From Terrihalobacillus insolitus (lineage in GTDB: Bacteria > Bacillota > Bacilli > Bacillales > Amphibacillaceae), in NCBI RefSeq assembly GCF_028416575.1, contig NZ_JAMQKB010000025.1:1-38632 (forward strand): 38,632 nt of DNA, in the 5' to 3' direction. This document shows, piece after piece, positions 1 to 8,468 of the stretch. The notes below the pieces were generated by a model. The model saw only the letters and a program-made list of their open reading frames with translations, was not told where the DNA came from and made no database searches. Positions within the stretch are counted from its first letter, which is position 1, and every line of letters starts with the position of its first letter. The translations under genes were made by a program, and so were the position numbers.

Positions 1-211
1 GTAGATTGATTAACTCATCCTGCTCTGGAGTTCTATTGTCTTTCTCTTCAAATGATCCAGTTGATTTATGTCGGCGTACCCACGTATCAAAGGCAGATGG
101 CGTCAGCTCGTATTCTTTGATAATTTCACTTCTGGGTTTACCTGAAAGGTGCAGCTGGACAATTTGTTCTTTAAACTCTTTTGAGAATGTTCTTCTTTCT
201 CTTTTGGTCAT
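1..211 (-). CDS. IS3-family transposase OrfA, partial (cut by window edge)
   Basis: The minus strand encodes about 70 residues beginning MTKRERRTFSKEFKEQIVQL, the helix-turn-helix start of an IS3-family OrfA (HTH_Tnp_1). This protein binds the element's ends and is normally fused to the OrfB integrase core by frameshifting. The start is the ATG at 211, with a perfect GGAGGAG ribosome site eight or nine bases upstream (221-227 on the plus strand). The rest of OrfA and all of OrfB lie beyond position 1. The sequence upstream of the start, to about 300, probably contains the terminal repeat of the element, but its exact end cannot be fixed here. The visible part is undamaged, so the element could be intact. 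Confidence 0.85.
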   Translation of the reverse strand, partial: MTKRERRTFSKEFKEQIVQLHLSGKPRSEIIKEYELTPSAFDTWVRRHKSTGSFEEKDNRTPEQDELINL

Positions 212-481
212 AAATTGATTCTCCTCCGACTTTGTATTGAATCAAGTTTACATGACCTTAATGAGTCTGTCCAACTAAGTGTAACCTATCCAGGTTTGAG
301 CATTAAAAGGTTAGATGAATAATACCTTTATATAGAACCAACAACTTTAATATTTTTTGAATCGCCTCCGTCAATAAGTATGGGCCACCTGTTCAATTTA
401 ACGGAAGATTCAGTGCATCACCAAAGCTGAAGCGGAATACCACTGATCGCTTTGCCACTTCTTATTTAATCGCAGGAAGTT

Positions 482-610
482 ATGGGTAATAACAACTTAG
501 ATAGTGACTGTCCATGGTACGTTCCCTATGTTGATGAACCTTCAAAGGGATCTATTTTCTTCGCCGATGGAGGACTAAAGATAGATACAAACAAGGTCAA
601 AATGTATTAA
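482..610 (+). CDS. small ORF of 42 codons, possible gene remnant
   Basis: ATG GGT AAT AAC at 482 is preceded by AGGAAG at a plausible distance and opens 42 codons (MGNNNLDSDCPWYVPYVDEP, then a SIFFADGGLKIDTNK stretch). The composition looks protein-like rather than random, but I do not recognise a family. It lies between the IS3 end and the serine recombinase remnant, so it may be the tail of a gene destroyed by these elements. The other frame just downstream (about 590-670) also has protein-like composition, which suggests a frameshifted remnant. Whether it is expressed cannot be judged. Confidence 0.25.
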   Translation: MGNNNLDSDCPWYVPYVDEPSKGSIFFADGGLKIDTNKVKMY

Positions 611-672
611 TAGTGGCGCAATTAGATGGGATAAAGTTGCCTTTTTCATGCATTAGTTTATACAATTGTAAA

Positions 673-696
673 GGAGAGGTATTTAATAACCTCTCC
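673..696 (+). terminator. hairpin between remnants (possible terminator)
   Basis: GGAGAGGT (673-680) and ACCTCTCC (689-696) form an 8-bp perfect stem with an 8-base loop, followed by GTTATTTTA on the plus strand. It could terminate transcription of the small ORF region at 482-610. A second short inverted repeat, TACGGT-GA-ACCGTA, follows at 719-732, right at the end of the recombinase remnant. Confidence 0.4.
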
Positions 697-732
697 GTTA
701 TTTTACCCTAAAAACCGGTACGGTGAACCGTA

Positions 733-1278
733 TCACAAATAGTGGTAAAAATTTGAAGATAGGGTGGCATTTTGTTTTGAATCAGAATTTGAAGAGGACT
801 TTTGCTCTGAATGATCCGATTTAAGATATAGTATGTGGATAAGTGTAAACGTCTTGGACAGATTGACTTTGGAAAAGTCGAAATCAAGCTCAATTTTATC
901 AACAACTCGTTTACCACCGTCGGATTGTTTGATTGTAATTTTATTCATCAAAAGCTGAAAGAGTTGCTTTTTCTTTTCTCTCGAAGACTGTTGAAATGCT
1001 TGAACATACTTTTCTAATAAAAGTCTAACCACGTTAGGTGGTATAATTTTTGAGTCTGATGAACTTAGTTGAACGCTAAGTTCATTTTTCTTTTGTTCTA
1101 AGTCATTCTTCGACTTAGCTAACTTCTGTAACCGTTCCTGTAGTATGGAAACAGGGAAGAGATTTTGCTCAAATGCTTCCATATATTTTTCTTGCATCGT
1201 GTTGGCTTCTTTAAGCTCTATTTCAATCTTCTTTAACTGCTCTTTTAGTTTCACATTGGATTGATGTGCGGTAGCCAA
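733..1278 (-). pseudogene. large serine recombinase, C-terminal remnant
   Basis: The 181 codons contain the long coiled-coil and the C-terminal end of a large serine recombinase. Signs are the charged heptad-like segment (KLKEQLKKIEIELKEAN, LAKSKNDLEQKKNEL), then IPPNVVRLLLEKYV and the LFQLLMNKITIK strand that ends such recombinases. The N-terminal resolvase catalytic domain with its serine, the recombinase domain and the zinc ribbon are all missing, so the protein cannot recombine DNA. The listed upstream end is only the longest open frame; the true break is near 1275. It probably marks an old integration of a phage or other mobile element next to the ketone-body locus. Confidence 0.75.
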
Positions 1279-1324
1279 GAAAAAGTGTACAAAAGTAGAG
1301 TGCCTAAAATATTGGTATTAAAAC

Positions 1325-1380
1325 CATGTCGAGAAAAACTTGACACATACAAGAAAATTTCTGCAAGTGACAGGCACCTT
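1325..1380 (+). repeat. dispersed hairpin-type repeat, copy 1
   Basis: This segment begins TGTCGAGAAAA and ends GCAAGTGACAGGCACCTT. The last 18 bases occur again, identically, at 7790-7807, and the first part (TGTCGA plus an A-tract) also matches that copy. It resembles a short family of stem-loop repeats scattered between genes. Its 3' end supplies the -35-like GTGACA of the promoter in front of the sigma-54 activator. Confidence 0.5.
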
Positions 1381-1395
1381 TATACCAGATATAAT
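1367..1395 (+). promoter_or_regulatory. sigma-A promoter of the sigma-54 activator gene
   Basis: GTGACA (1367-1372) and a perfect TATAAT (1390-1395) are separated by 17 bases. Transcription would start near 1402, leaving a leader of about 30 bases before the ATG at 1431. The -35 hexamer lies inside the repeat that ends at 1380. Confidence 0.55.
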
Positions 1396-1430
1396 AAAAG
1401 AGTCACATTGAAAGTGTGGAGGTAGTGTAT

Positions 1431-2789
1431 ATGCATTCTTTAAATCATATTTATAAAGAAGAAATCTTTGAAACTGTATTTGAAAATGCCTATCATTGTT
1501 TTGTAGTTGTTGATGGTCAGGGATTGATCACATACATGAACAATACTTATTGTGAGTTTCTTGGGGTAGATAAAAAAGATGTCATAGGTAAGCATGTAAC
1601 TGACGTCATAGAGAACACGAGAATGCATATTGTTGCTCACTCGGGAGAAGAAGAGATTGCTGATCTTCAATATATTCGTGGTAACCATATGATTGCAAAC
1701 AGGATTCCAGTACGTTCTGGTGGAATGGTGGTTGGTGCGGTTGGTACCGTGCTTTTTCGCGATACAAAAGAATGGATGAAAATGAATAGCCATATTAAAG
1801 ATCTGTTATTGGAGCTAGAACATTATCGCAGTCAAGTGAAAAATCAGCATGGGGTAATATACTCTCTTCATGATCTAGTTGGTAGCTCAGCCCAAATGAA
1901 TAGCCTTAAAAATAAAATCAAAAAAGTCTCACCTGGGGATGTTTCTATTCTTTTAAGAGGTGAAAGTGGAACAGGAAAAGAACTATTCGCACACAGTATT
2001 CATCATTTAAGTGAACGCAATGGCAAACCTTTTGTAAAGGTGAATTGTGCAGCAATACCTGAGCATTTACTTGAATCGGAACTGTTTGGATATAAAGAGG
2101 GTGCTTTTACAGGAGCGAAAAAGGGTGGTAAGTTAGGTAAATTTCAATTAGCAGATGGTGGTACGATCTTCTTAGATGAAATCGGTGACATGCCATTAAG
2201 TGCTCAAGTGAAAATTCTCAGAGTGTTACAAGAAGGAGAAGTTGAGGCGTTAGGAGCAGTCGAATCCCAGAAGATAGATGTGAGAATTATAACAGCAACA
2301 AATCAGCCTTTGGAGAAATTAATAGAAGAGGATCGTTTTCGCGAAGACTTATTTTATCGTATTAATGTGGTTCAAATCCAATTACCTTCATTAAGGGATC
2401 GTCCAGAAGATTTGCGAGTGTTATCTAAATATATTCTTCATAAGGTCACTGGTCGCACGGGAAAAAGAGTCATTGATTTTGATTCAAACGTGTTAGAACG
2501 TTTTATGCAATATCAATGGCCAGGAAATATAAGAGAATTAGAGAACGTTATTGAATCGGCAGTTCATCTAACGAATACAGAGGTAATACAGGTTGAAGAT
2601 TTACCGGACCAAATGCATCCTAATTCCTATGGTCAGAATAGAAGTTTAAAAGAGATTGTGGAAAATACTGAAAAACAGGCAATTGAAAGAGCATTAAAGA
2701 GAGTAGATGGAGACAAATTGGAAGCAACAAAATTACTAGGAATAGGGAAGTCGAGTTTGTATGAAAAAATAAAAAAATATAGATTATAA
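1431..2789 (+). CDS. sigma-54-dependent transcriptional activator (PAS-AAA+-Fis)
   Basis: A 452-residue enhancer-binding protein. A PAS sensor domain (about residues 10-110) precedes a complete AAA+ core: Walker A GESGTGKE at 177-184, the sigma-54 contact loop GAFTGA at 224-229, Walker B GGTIFLDE at 243-250, and the arginine-finger region FREDLFYRINV. A Fis-type helix-turn-helix (ATKLLGIGKSSLYEKIKKYR) ends the protein. There is no receiver domain, so the signal is probably a metabolite sensed by the PAS domain. The start is the ATG at 1431, which has GGAGG at 1418-1422; the longer frame from GTG 1416 would overlap that site. It sits directly upstream of, and parallel to, the ketone-body operon with its -24/-12 promoter, and almost certainly activates it. 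Confidence 0.93.
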   Translation: MHSLNHIYKEEIFETVFENAYHCFVVVDGQGLITYMNNTYCEFLGVDKKDVIGKHVTDVIENTRMHIVAHSGEEEIADLQYIRGNHMIANRIPVRSGGMVVGAVGTVLFRDTKEWMKMNSHIKDLLLELEHYRSQVKNQHGVIYSLHDLVGSSAQMNSLKNKIKKVSPGDVSILLRGESGTGKELFAHSIHHLSERNGKPFVKVNCAAIPEHLLESELFGYKEGAFTGAKKGGKLGKFQLADGGTIFLDEIGDMPLSAQVKILRVLQEGEVEALGAVESQKIDVRIITATNQPLEKLIEEDRFREDLFYRINVVQIQLPSLRDRPEDLRVLSKYILHKVTGRTGKRVIDFDSNVLERFMQYQWPGNIRELENVIESAVHLTNTEVIQVEDLPDQMHPNSYGQNRSLKEIVENTEKQAIERALKRVDGDKLEATKLLGIGKSSLYEKIKKYRL

Positions 2790-2792
2790 ATT

Positions 2793-2829
2793 TTCCGGAA
2801 TATCGGAATTCACTTCCGTTTTCGTGGAA
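2793..2829 (+). promoter_or_regulatory. candidate upstream activator sites 1 and 2 (TTCCG-N6-YGGAA)
   Basis: Two dyads occur just after the activator gene. TTCCG-N6-CGGAA lies at 2793-2808 and TTCCG-N6-TGGAA at 2814-2829. Their starts are exactly 21 bp apart, two helical turns, so dimers would bind the same DNA face. They lie about 130-170 bp upstream of the -24 element, a usual distance for sigma-54 enhancers. Assignment to the adjacent activator is inference. Confidence 0.6.
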
Positions 2830-2883
2830 AATTTATTTTTGGTGCCTTAAGTAAGGGTTTACATTATTCGTGGGATTATATTT

Positions 2884-2920
2884 AAACCATTTTTCCGAAA
2901 AAACGGAAAAATGGTTTTTT
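2884..2920 (+). terminator. perfect 14-bp hairpin: terminator and possible third activator site
   Basis: Arms 2884-2897 and 2904-2917 pair perfectly around an AAAAAA loop and are followed by more T residues, so this can terminate the activator transcript. The core of the hairpin is TTCCG-N6-CGGAA (2893-2908), the same dyad with the same spacing as the two sites at 2793-2829. It lies about 54 bp upstream of the -24 element. It may serve both as terminator and as enhancer site. Confidence 0.6.
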
Positions 2921-2959
2921 ACATTTTAACATAATTACAATTTTGAAAGTGTTTAAAAG

Positions 2960-2977
2960 TTGGCACGCTTTTTGCAA
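2960..2977 (+). promoter_or_regulatory. sigma-54 (SigL) -24/-12 promoter of the ketone-body operon
   Basis: TTGGCACG (2960-2967) and TTGCA (2972-2976) match the sigma-54 consensus. GG (2962-2963) and GC (2974-2975) are separated by exactly 10 bases, as required. Transcription would start about 12 bases after the GC element, just ahead of the AGGGGG ribosome site and the ATG at 3006. Confidence 0.9.
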
Positions 2978-3005
2978 ATAGTAAGAGTGAAGGGGGCGTT
3001 TACAA

Positions 3006-3692
3006 ATGAAAAAAATTTATACATCATTTAACGATGTAGTAAATGAAATCCAAGACGGATCTACTCTTATGGTTGGTGGATTCGGGCTTGTTGGTATTCC
3101 TGAAAATCTTATTCTAGCTTTAGTAGAATCTAAAGTGAAACATTTGACGGTCATATCCAATAATTGTGGAGTAGATGATTGGGGACTAGGTTTGCTGCTT
3201 AAAAATAAGCAAATTGACAAAATGATTGGATCCTATGTCGGGGAAAACAAGGAATTTGAGCGTCAAGTTTTATCAGGAGAGTTAGAAGTAGAACTTGTTC
3301 CTCAAGGTACATTAGCCGAAAGAATTCGTGCAGGTGGCGCTGGAATACCGGCTTTCTACACACCAGCTGGCGTAGGCACACCGATTGCTGAAGGTGTTGA
3401 AGTACGAACGTTTGATAATAAGGAGTATTTACTTCAGACGGAATTAAAAGCAGATTTTAGTCTTATCAGAGCAGCAAAAGGTGACAAAAGTGGAAACCTT
3501 ATGTATAACAAAACGGCCCAAAACTTTAATCCAATGATGGCTGCAGCCGGCAAAACAACAATTGCCGAGGTGGAACAAATAGTGGAATCAGGATCACTTG
3601 ACCCTGAATATATTCATACACCTGGAATTTATGTCCAAGGATTAATTGAAGGGAAGCAAGAGAAAAGAATTGAGCGCTTAACAGTAAGATAG
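3006..3692 (+). CDS. scoA: 3-oxoacid (succinyl-CoA/acetoacetyl-CoA) transferase subunit A
   Basis: A 228-residue family I CoA-transferase alpha subunit. The glycine-rich CoA-binding segment [13 protein letters not shown] lies at about 22-34, and [15 protein letters not shown] lies near 111-125. With the B subunit it transfers CoA from a donor such as succinyl-CoA to acetoacetate, giving acetoacetyl-CoA in the cytoplasm. The length is normal for a separate alpha subunit (ScoA/AtoD type). It is the first gene of the operon, with AGGGGG ten bases before the ATG and the sigma-54 promoter just upstream. Donor specificity is inferred from the neighbours (3-hydroxybutyrate dehydrogenase, thiolase) and cannot be read from the sequence. 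Confidence 0.93.
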   Translation: MKKIYTSFNDVVNEIQDGSTLMVGGFGLVGIPENLILALVESKVKHLTVISNNCGVDDWGLGLLLKNKQIDKMIGSYVGENKEFERQVLSGELEVELVPQGTLAERIRAGGAGIPAFYTPAGVGTPIAEGVEVRTFDNKEYLLQTELKADFSLIRAAKGDKSGNLMYNKTAQNFNPMMAAAGKTTIAEVEQIVESGSLDPEYIHTPGIYVQGLIEGKQEKRIERLTVR

Positions 3693-3729
3693 CAAGCTTA
3701 ACTTTTTCGATAAGGAGGAGAATCAAATC

Positions 3730-4404
3730 ATGGCGAAACAAATGGATAAAGCAGCAGTTAGGGAACAAATTGCAAGGCGAGCTGAACAGGAAATTGTAAG
3801 CGGTTCCTACGTTAACTTAGGAATAGGAATGCCGACAATGGTAGCGAATTATATTAAACCAGATAAACAGGTCGTTCTCCAGTCAGAGAATGGTTTACTT
3901 GGAATTGGCAGATCACCTTTAAAAGAAGAGGTTGACCCTGATTTAATTAATGCTGGTAAAGAAACGGTAACAGCTTCTATTGGGGCATCTTTTTGTAGTA
4001 GTGCAGAGTCCTTTGCGATGATTCGTGGAGAGCATCTGGACCTTGCCATCCTTGGGGGCATGGAAGTATCAGAAAATGGTGACCTAGCGAACTGGATGAT
4101 CCCGGGAAAGATGATAAAAGGCATGGGTGGGGCGATGGATATTGTTCACGGAGCAAAGAAAATCGTCATCATCATGGATCATGTTAACAAGCATGGTGAG
4201 CCAAAAATTTTAAAAGAGTGCAGTCTTCCTTTAACAGGTAAAGGTGTCGTTGATCGCATCATAACAGATCGGGCAGTCATTGATGTTGAACAGGATTGTC
4301 TCGTGCTTGTAGAAGTTAATGAGGGATGGACAGTAGAAGAAGTTGTCCAGTCAACAGAGGCAGAGCTAAAAATTAGTGACAAACTTCAAGTAACTACTTT
4401 ATAA
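3730..4404 (+). CDS. scoB: 3-oxoacid CoA-transferase subunit B
   Basis: A 224-residue beta subunit of the family I CoA-transferase. GSYVNLGIGMPT (about 25-36) is the CoA-binding loop. SENGLLGIG at 52-60 carries the catalytic glutamate (E53), which forms the glutamyl-CoA thioester. AGGAGG-like sequence lies just before the ATG, 37 bases after subunit A. It pairs with the upstream subunit to activate acetoacetate. In B. subtilis the equivalent scoA-scoB pair sits beside a GntP-like permease and an SDR dehydrogenase, the same set of functions seen here in a different order. Confidence 0.93.
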   Translation: MAKQMDKAAVREQIARRAEQEIVSGSYVNLGIGMPTMVANYIKPDKQVVLQSENGLLGIGRSPLKEEVDPDLINAGKETVTASIGASFCSSAESFAMIRGEHLDLAILGGMEVSENGDLANWMIPGKMIKGMGGAMDIVHGAKKIVIIMDHVNKHGEPKILKECSLPLTGKGVVDRIITDRAVIDVEQDCLVLVEVNEGWTVEEVVQSTEAELKISDKLQVTTL

Positions 4405-4429
4405 AAAATGGATAGGAGGGTTTTGGATT

Positions 4430-5206
4430 ATGGTAGAAAATAAAGTTGTTTTTATTACAGGTGCTGCGAGTGGGATTGGTTACGAAATAGGTGTCGAGTT
4501 TGTCAAAAATGGGGCAAAGATAGCTTTCTCCGATATTAATGAAGAGAAGGTGAAGGAAGTAACAGAAAAATTAAACGAAGAAGGTCATGATTGTTTAGGT
4601 ATTAAGTGTGATGTAACAAACGAAGATGAACTGAAAGCGGCAATTGATAAAACAGTTGAACGATATGGTAGACTCGACGTTTTAATTAACAACGCAGGGC
4701 TACAACATGTCGCTTCCATTGAAGAATTTCCGACAGAAAAATTTGAGTTTATTACAAAAGTTATGCTTGTTGCTCCGTTTATGGCAACAAAGCATGCATT
4801 TCCCATTATGAAAAAGCAAGGATTCGGCCGAATTATTAATATGGCTTCCATTAATGGACTGATTGGGTTCGCTGGAAAAGCTGCTTATAATAGCTCGAAG
4901 CATGGTGTAATAGGGCTTACAAAAGTTGCTGCATTAGAAGGTGCAGCTGATGGTATAACTGTTAACGCTGTATGCCCAGGATATGTGGACACACCGCTTG
5001 TGCGAAATCAGCTTGAGGACTTAGCAAAAAATCGTAATGTCTCCTTGGAGAAGGTGCTTGAGGAAGTCATTTACCCATTAGTTCCACAAAAGCGTTTGTT
5101 GACTGTTCAAGAAATTGCTGATTATACAATCTTTTTAGCAAGTGACAAAGCAAAAGGAGTGACTGGGCAAGCTGTAGTAATCGACGGTGGCTATACAGCT
5201 CAATAA
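4430..5206 (+). CDS. 3-hydroxybutyrate dehydrogenase (SDR family)
   Basis: A 258-residue classical short-chain dehydrogenase. The NAD-binding motif TGAASGIG lies at residues 10-17, NNAG at 87-90, and the catalytic set is S140, Y153 and K157 (YNSSK). LLTVQEIADYTIFLASD and GQAVVIDGG near the C-terminus are typical of 3-hydroxybutyrate dehydrogenases. It would oxidise 3-hydroxybutyrate to acetoacetate, the substrate of the CoA-transferase encoded just upstream. The start has GGAGGG at a good distance. Its stop lies 22 bases before the chosen thiolase start. The substrate is inferred from the operon and from similarity to known dehydrogenases of this type. Confidence 0.9.
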   Translation: MVENKVVFITGAASGIGYEIGVEFVKNGAKIAFSDINEEKVKEVTEKLNEEGHDCLGIKCDVTNEDELKAAIDKTVERYGRLDVLINNAGLQHVASIEEFPTEKFEFITKVMLVAPFMATKHAFPIMKKQGFGRIINMASINGLIGFAGKAAYNSSKHGVIGLTKVAALEGAADGITVNAVCPGYVDTPLVRNQLEDLAKNRNVSLEKVLEEVIYPLVPQKRLLTVQEIADYTIFLASDKAKGVTGQAVVIDGGYTAQ

Positions 5207-5228
5207 TGATGAGGTTAGGAGTGAGGAA

Positions 5229-6407
5229 ATGAGTAACGTATATATAGTAGAAGGTGCCCGTACTCCATTTGGTAGTTTTGGAGGAAGTCTTAAGGATGTA
5301 TCCTCAACAGAGCTGGGAGTGACCGCAAGTAAGGAAGCAATAAAAAGAAGTGGAATAGATCCAGAAAATATTGATCTATCAGTGCTAGGAACCGTTATTC
5401 ACTCATCAAAAAATGCACCCTATTTAGCCAGACACATTGCACTACAGGTGGGTATTCCAATGTCTAGTCCCGCACTTGCTGTCAATCGGTTGTGTGGATC
5501 TGGACTCCAATCAATTGTCTCTGCTACACAATCCATATTACTAGGAGAGGGTGAAGTTGCTTTAGCAGGTGGAGTAGATAGTATGAGTCTAGCCCCTTAT
5601 GCGCTTAGGGAAAGTCGTTTTGGAACGAAATTAGGAACTCCACAAATGGATGATATGCTTTGGGCGGCATTAACCGATGAATATATCGGCAGTGGCATGG
5701 GAGTGACAGCAGAAAATCTTGCCGAAAAATATGCTATATCTCGTGAGGAACAAGATGAATACGCTTATCTAAGTCATCAACGGGCGGCAGCTGCTAAAAA
5801 TGAGGGGAAGTTTGCTGAGGAGATTGCTCCAGTTGAAGTTAAATCAAGAAAAGGTACGGCAAGGATTGATACAGATGAACACATTAGGGAAGATACTGCT
5901 GTTGAAAAACTAGCCAAATTAAAACCAGCATTTAAAAAAGATGGAACTGTAACAGGTGGAAATGCTAGTGGAATTAATGATGGTGCAGGAGCGGTAGTTC
6001 TAGCAGGCGAACAATTTGTCCAAAAAAATAACTTACAGCCATTGGTAAAAATTGTTTCTTGGGGCGTTGCTGGTGTTGATCCTACTATAATGGGAATTGG
6101 TCCAGTACCTGCTATTAAGAAAGCTTTAGAGAATTCAAACTTAACGTTAGATGATATCGACCTTATTGAAGTGAACGAAGCTTTTTCAGCACAATATTTA
6201 GCAGTTGAGAAAGAATTAGGCTTAGATCGAGACAAAGTCAACGTTAATGGTGGAGCGATTGCTTTAGGACACCCGATCGGAGCTAGTGGTACACGAGTGC
6301 TATATTCCGTTATTAAAGAATTAAAGAGAAGAAATCAGAAATACGGAATTGCCTCCCTGTGCATCGGTGGCGGTCAAGGGATAGCGATGGTTGTAGAAGC
6401 GCTGTAA
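5229..6407 (+). CDS. acetyl-CoA C-acetyltransferase (thiolase)
   Basis: A 392-residue thiolase with the three expected active-site regions. The nucleophilic cysteine is in NRLCGSG (C89). The general-base histidine is in GGAIALGHPIG (about H348), and the second cysteine is in SLCIGGGQG (about C378). NEAFS is also present. It cleaves acetoacetyl-CoA to two acetyl-CoA and so completes ketone-body breakdown. The frame is open back to 5187, inside the preceding gene, but ATG 5229 has a GGAGTGAGG ribosome site and starts the MSNVYIVEGARTPFG segment typical of thiolases. It therefore is the likely start. Confidence 0.93.
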   Translation: MSNVYIVEGARTPFGSFGGSLKDVSSTELGVTASKEAIKRSGIDPENIDLSVLGTVIHSSKNAPYLARHIALQVGIPMSSPALAVNRLCGSGLQSIVSATQSILLGEGEVALAGGVDSMSLAPYALRESRFGTKLGTPQMDDMLWAALTDEYIGSGMGVTAENLAEKYAISREEQDEYAYLSHQRAAAAKNEGKFAEEIAPVEVKSRKGTARIDTDEHIREDTAVEKLAKLKPAFKKDGTVTGGNASGINDGAGAVVLAGEQFVQKNNLQPLVKIVSWGVAGVDPTIMGIGPVPAIKKALENSNLTLDDIDLIEVNEAFSAQYLAVEKELGLDRDKVNVNGGAIALGHPIGASGTRVLYSVIKELKRRNQKYGIASLCIGGGQGIAMVVEAL

Positions 6408-6450
6408 TTATTCATAATTTTTAATTTTATCCAACTAAGGGGGATTTTAT

Positions 6451-7734
6451 ATGTTTGGAATATTACTGGGTCTCATCGTTCTAATGGCACTTGCTTACTT
6501 AGGCTGGTCCATTATTTGGGTGGCACCAATTGCGGCAGGAGTCGTTGCTCTAACAGGGGGATTGGATTTATTAGATGCATATAAAGATACATACATGGGT
6601 GGATTTGTATCGTTTGCAAAGGATTGGTTTCCTGTTTTCATGCTCGGGGCAGTATTTGGAAAACTAATGGAAGATACAGGGATGGCAAGGTCGGTTGCAG
6701 TTGCCTTAACAAAAATTATAGGTACGAAGCGAGCAATCCTTGGAGTGTTAGTTTCAGCAGCTGTATTAACATATGGCGGCGTTAGTTTATTTGTGGTTGT
6801 ATTTGCTGTTTATCCACTTGCATTAACACTGTTTCGCGAGGCGAATATAAGCAGAAAGTTAATTCCAGCAACGGTTGCGCTCGGTGCTTTCACATTCACA
6901 ATGACAGCAATACCTGGAACACCTCAAATTCAAAATTTAATTCCGATGGAGTATTATCAGACAACCCCAACAGCAGCTCCTATTATGGGAATAATTGCCG
7001 GTTTAGTCATGGCAGTTGGTGGTTATTTGTATCTTAGATGGCGAGAGAAAAAAATGACAGCCAATGGAGAAACATTTACTGAGCCAAAAGATAATAAAGT
7101 TATTAATGTTGAAGGGGGCACACCTCCGTTTCTATTGTCTTTATTACCACTTTTAACAGTACTAATTACGTTAAATTTCTTCCAATGGGATGTTGTGATC
7201 GCTCTAATTTCAGGAATTGTTTTAATCATGCTATTAAACTTGTCCAAATTTAAAGGATTTGTAAAGGCGATGAATAGTGGAGCAGTTGGTTCAGTTACAG
7301 CGATAATTAATACTAGTGCAGCTGTTGGCTTCGGTACAGTCGTAAAAGCCGTTCCCGGATTTGAACGTCTTACTGAATTATTAATGGGTGTCAAAGGTAA
7401 TCCTTTAATATCTGAAGCGTTTGCCGTTAATATCCTGGCTGGTGCAACGGGATCAGCATCTGGAGGTATGGGTATAGCTCTAGAAGCACTTGGATCAAAA
7501 TACTATGAAATTGCCCAGAATACAGGTATTAGTCCAGAAGCATTTCATCGGGTTGCTTCACTTTCTTCTGGTGGACTAGATGCACTTCCACATAATGGTG
7601 CAGTCCTAACACTATTTGCGATAACTGGTATGACCCATAAAGACAGTTATAAAGACATCTTTGTTGTAGCAGTCTTAATACCAGTAATTTCAGTTATAAT
7701 AGGAATTCTTTTTGCCTCAATCGGAATCTTTTAA
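6451..7734 (+). CDS. GntP-family permease, probable 3-hydroxybutyrate transporter
   Basis: A 427-residue, very hydrophobic protein with about 12 predicted membrane segments. The GntP/citrate-transporter fold is recognisable from WFPVFMLGAVFGKLMEDTG, AIPGTPQIQNLIP and GGLDALPHNGAVLTLFAITG. GntP-family members carry gluconate or short-chain hydroxy acids. As last gene of a ketone-body operon, and by analogy with the permease in the B. subtilis sco locus, uptake of 3-hydroxybutyrate or acetoacetate is the best guess. AAGGGGG precedes the ATG. The gene follows the thiolase after 43 bases and has no promoter of its own that I can see. Confidence 0.87.
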   Translation: MFGILLGLIVLMALAYLGWSIIWVAPIAAGVVALTGGLDLLDAYKDTYMGGFVSFAKDWFPVFMLGAVFGKLMEDTGMARSVAVALTKIIGTKRAILGVLVSAAVLTYGGVSLFVVVFAVYPLALTLFREANISRKLIPATVALGAFTFTMTAIPGTPQIQNLIPMEYYQTTPTAAPIMGIIAGLVMAVGGYLYLRWREKKMTANGETFTEPKDNKVINVEGGTPPFLLSLLPLLTVLITLNFFQWDVVIALISGIVLIMLLNLSKFKGFVKAMNSGAVGSVTAIINTSAAVGFGTVVKAVPGFERLTELLMGVKGNPLISEAFAVNILAGATGSASGGMGIALEALGSKYYEIAQNTGISPEAFHRVASLSSGGLDALPHNGAVLTLFAITGMTHKDSYKDIFVVAVLIPVISVIIGILFASIGIF

Positions 7735-7744
7735 TTAGTGCCAG

Positions 7745-7807
7745 TGTGTCTGTCACCTGTCGAAAAATCTTTGCTCTGGCAAAGAAAAATCGGCAAGTGA
7801 CAGGCAC
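7745..7807 (+). repeat. dispersed hairpin repeat, copy 2, at the operon end
   Basis: An almost palindromic unit. GTGTCTGTCAC (7746 onward) pairs with GTGACAGGCAC (ending near 7805), TGTCGA pairs with TCGGCA, and TCTTTGC pairs with GCAAAGA around TCTG. A 4x4 internal loop of A residues interrupts the stem. The last 18 bases equal those of the copy at 1325-1380. It lies 10 bases after the permease gene and may serve as transcription terminator, but it lacks a strong T-tract. Confidence 0.55.
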
Positions 7808-7924
7808 CTTATTTTTTTCCTCATATTTTTATTGTCATTACAAAGGATATTAAAAAAGAACAACGATTGAAAGAAGTGACTACACATTGCACATCCTCTT
7901 AATAAGAATGGCGGCCGCCCCTAT

Positions 7925-8268
7925 AAGCATCAAAACAACAACGTAAAGTTAGAACGCGGCTTAATGGCCCACGGTACATGAACTAGATGAATTTAACCGC
8001 AATTTATGCATTCCGTACGTGATAATTCAGCGTGAATATAGCATGGATATTCAAAAAAATTCAAATGTCTCCAAGTTCCATTATGATCAGCAATATCATA
8101 TACTTTCTGATCTTCTTGACCACAATTAGAACAACTAAAAGTAGCTCCTTTGCGAAAAGAAATATAATAATCTAAGCACTCTTTTTCTTCATCAAATACA
8201 CAGCTCTCAATATACCACGGTTCGGGGATATGAAAAACACTATCAATATCTTGGACTACAATACTCAT
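7925..8268 (-). pseudogene. ISL3-family transposase, N-terminal fragment with an in-frame stop
   Basis: The first 91 codons (MSIVVQDIDSVFHIPEPWYI) are the N-terminus of an ISL3 transposase, including its zinc-binding pairs CSNCG and CINCG. The frame stops at 7993 (TAA), but the same frame continues with IHLVHVPWAIKPRSNFTLLF, the expected next ISL3 residues. The stop is therefore a nonsense change, probably in the lysine codon after CINCG. Homology fades near 7930 and the DDE catalytic domain is absent. The start is preceded by AGGGTG. The element is dead. Confidence 0.75.
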
Positions 8269-8468
8269 GAATTATCACCCTTTGATTCTATTAGTTAGAA
8301 TCTAGTATTTGAAGAAGCACTTTGATCTTATTAAAACCTTTAGCTTTGACCATAGCGTTGATAAAACATTTGAACCCGATACCGCTCCTGTATTCTCAAA
8401 ACTCTCTTGTTCAGGTTCTTTTAAACTATTCCGTACATTTTCTTAACAATATTTCGCTAGCACAAGAC

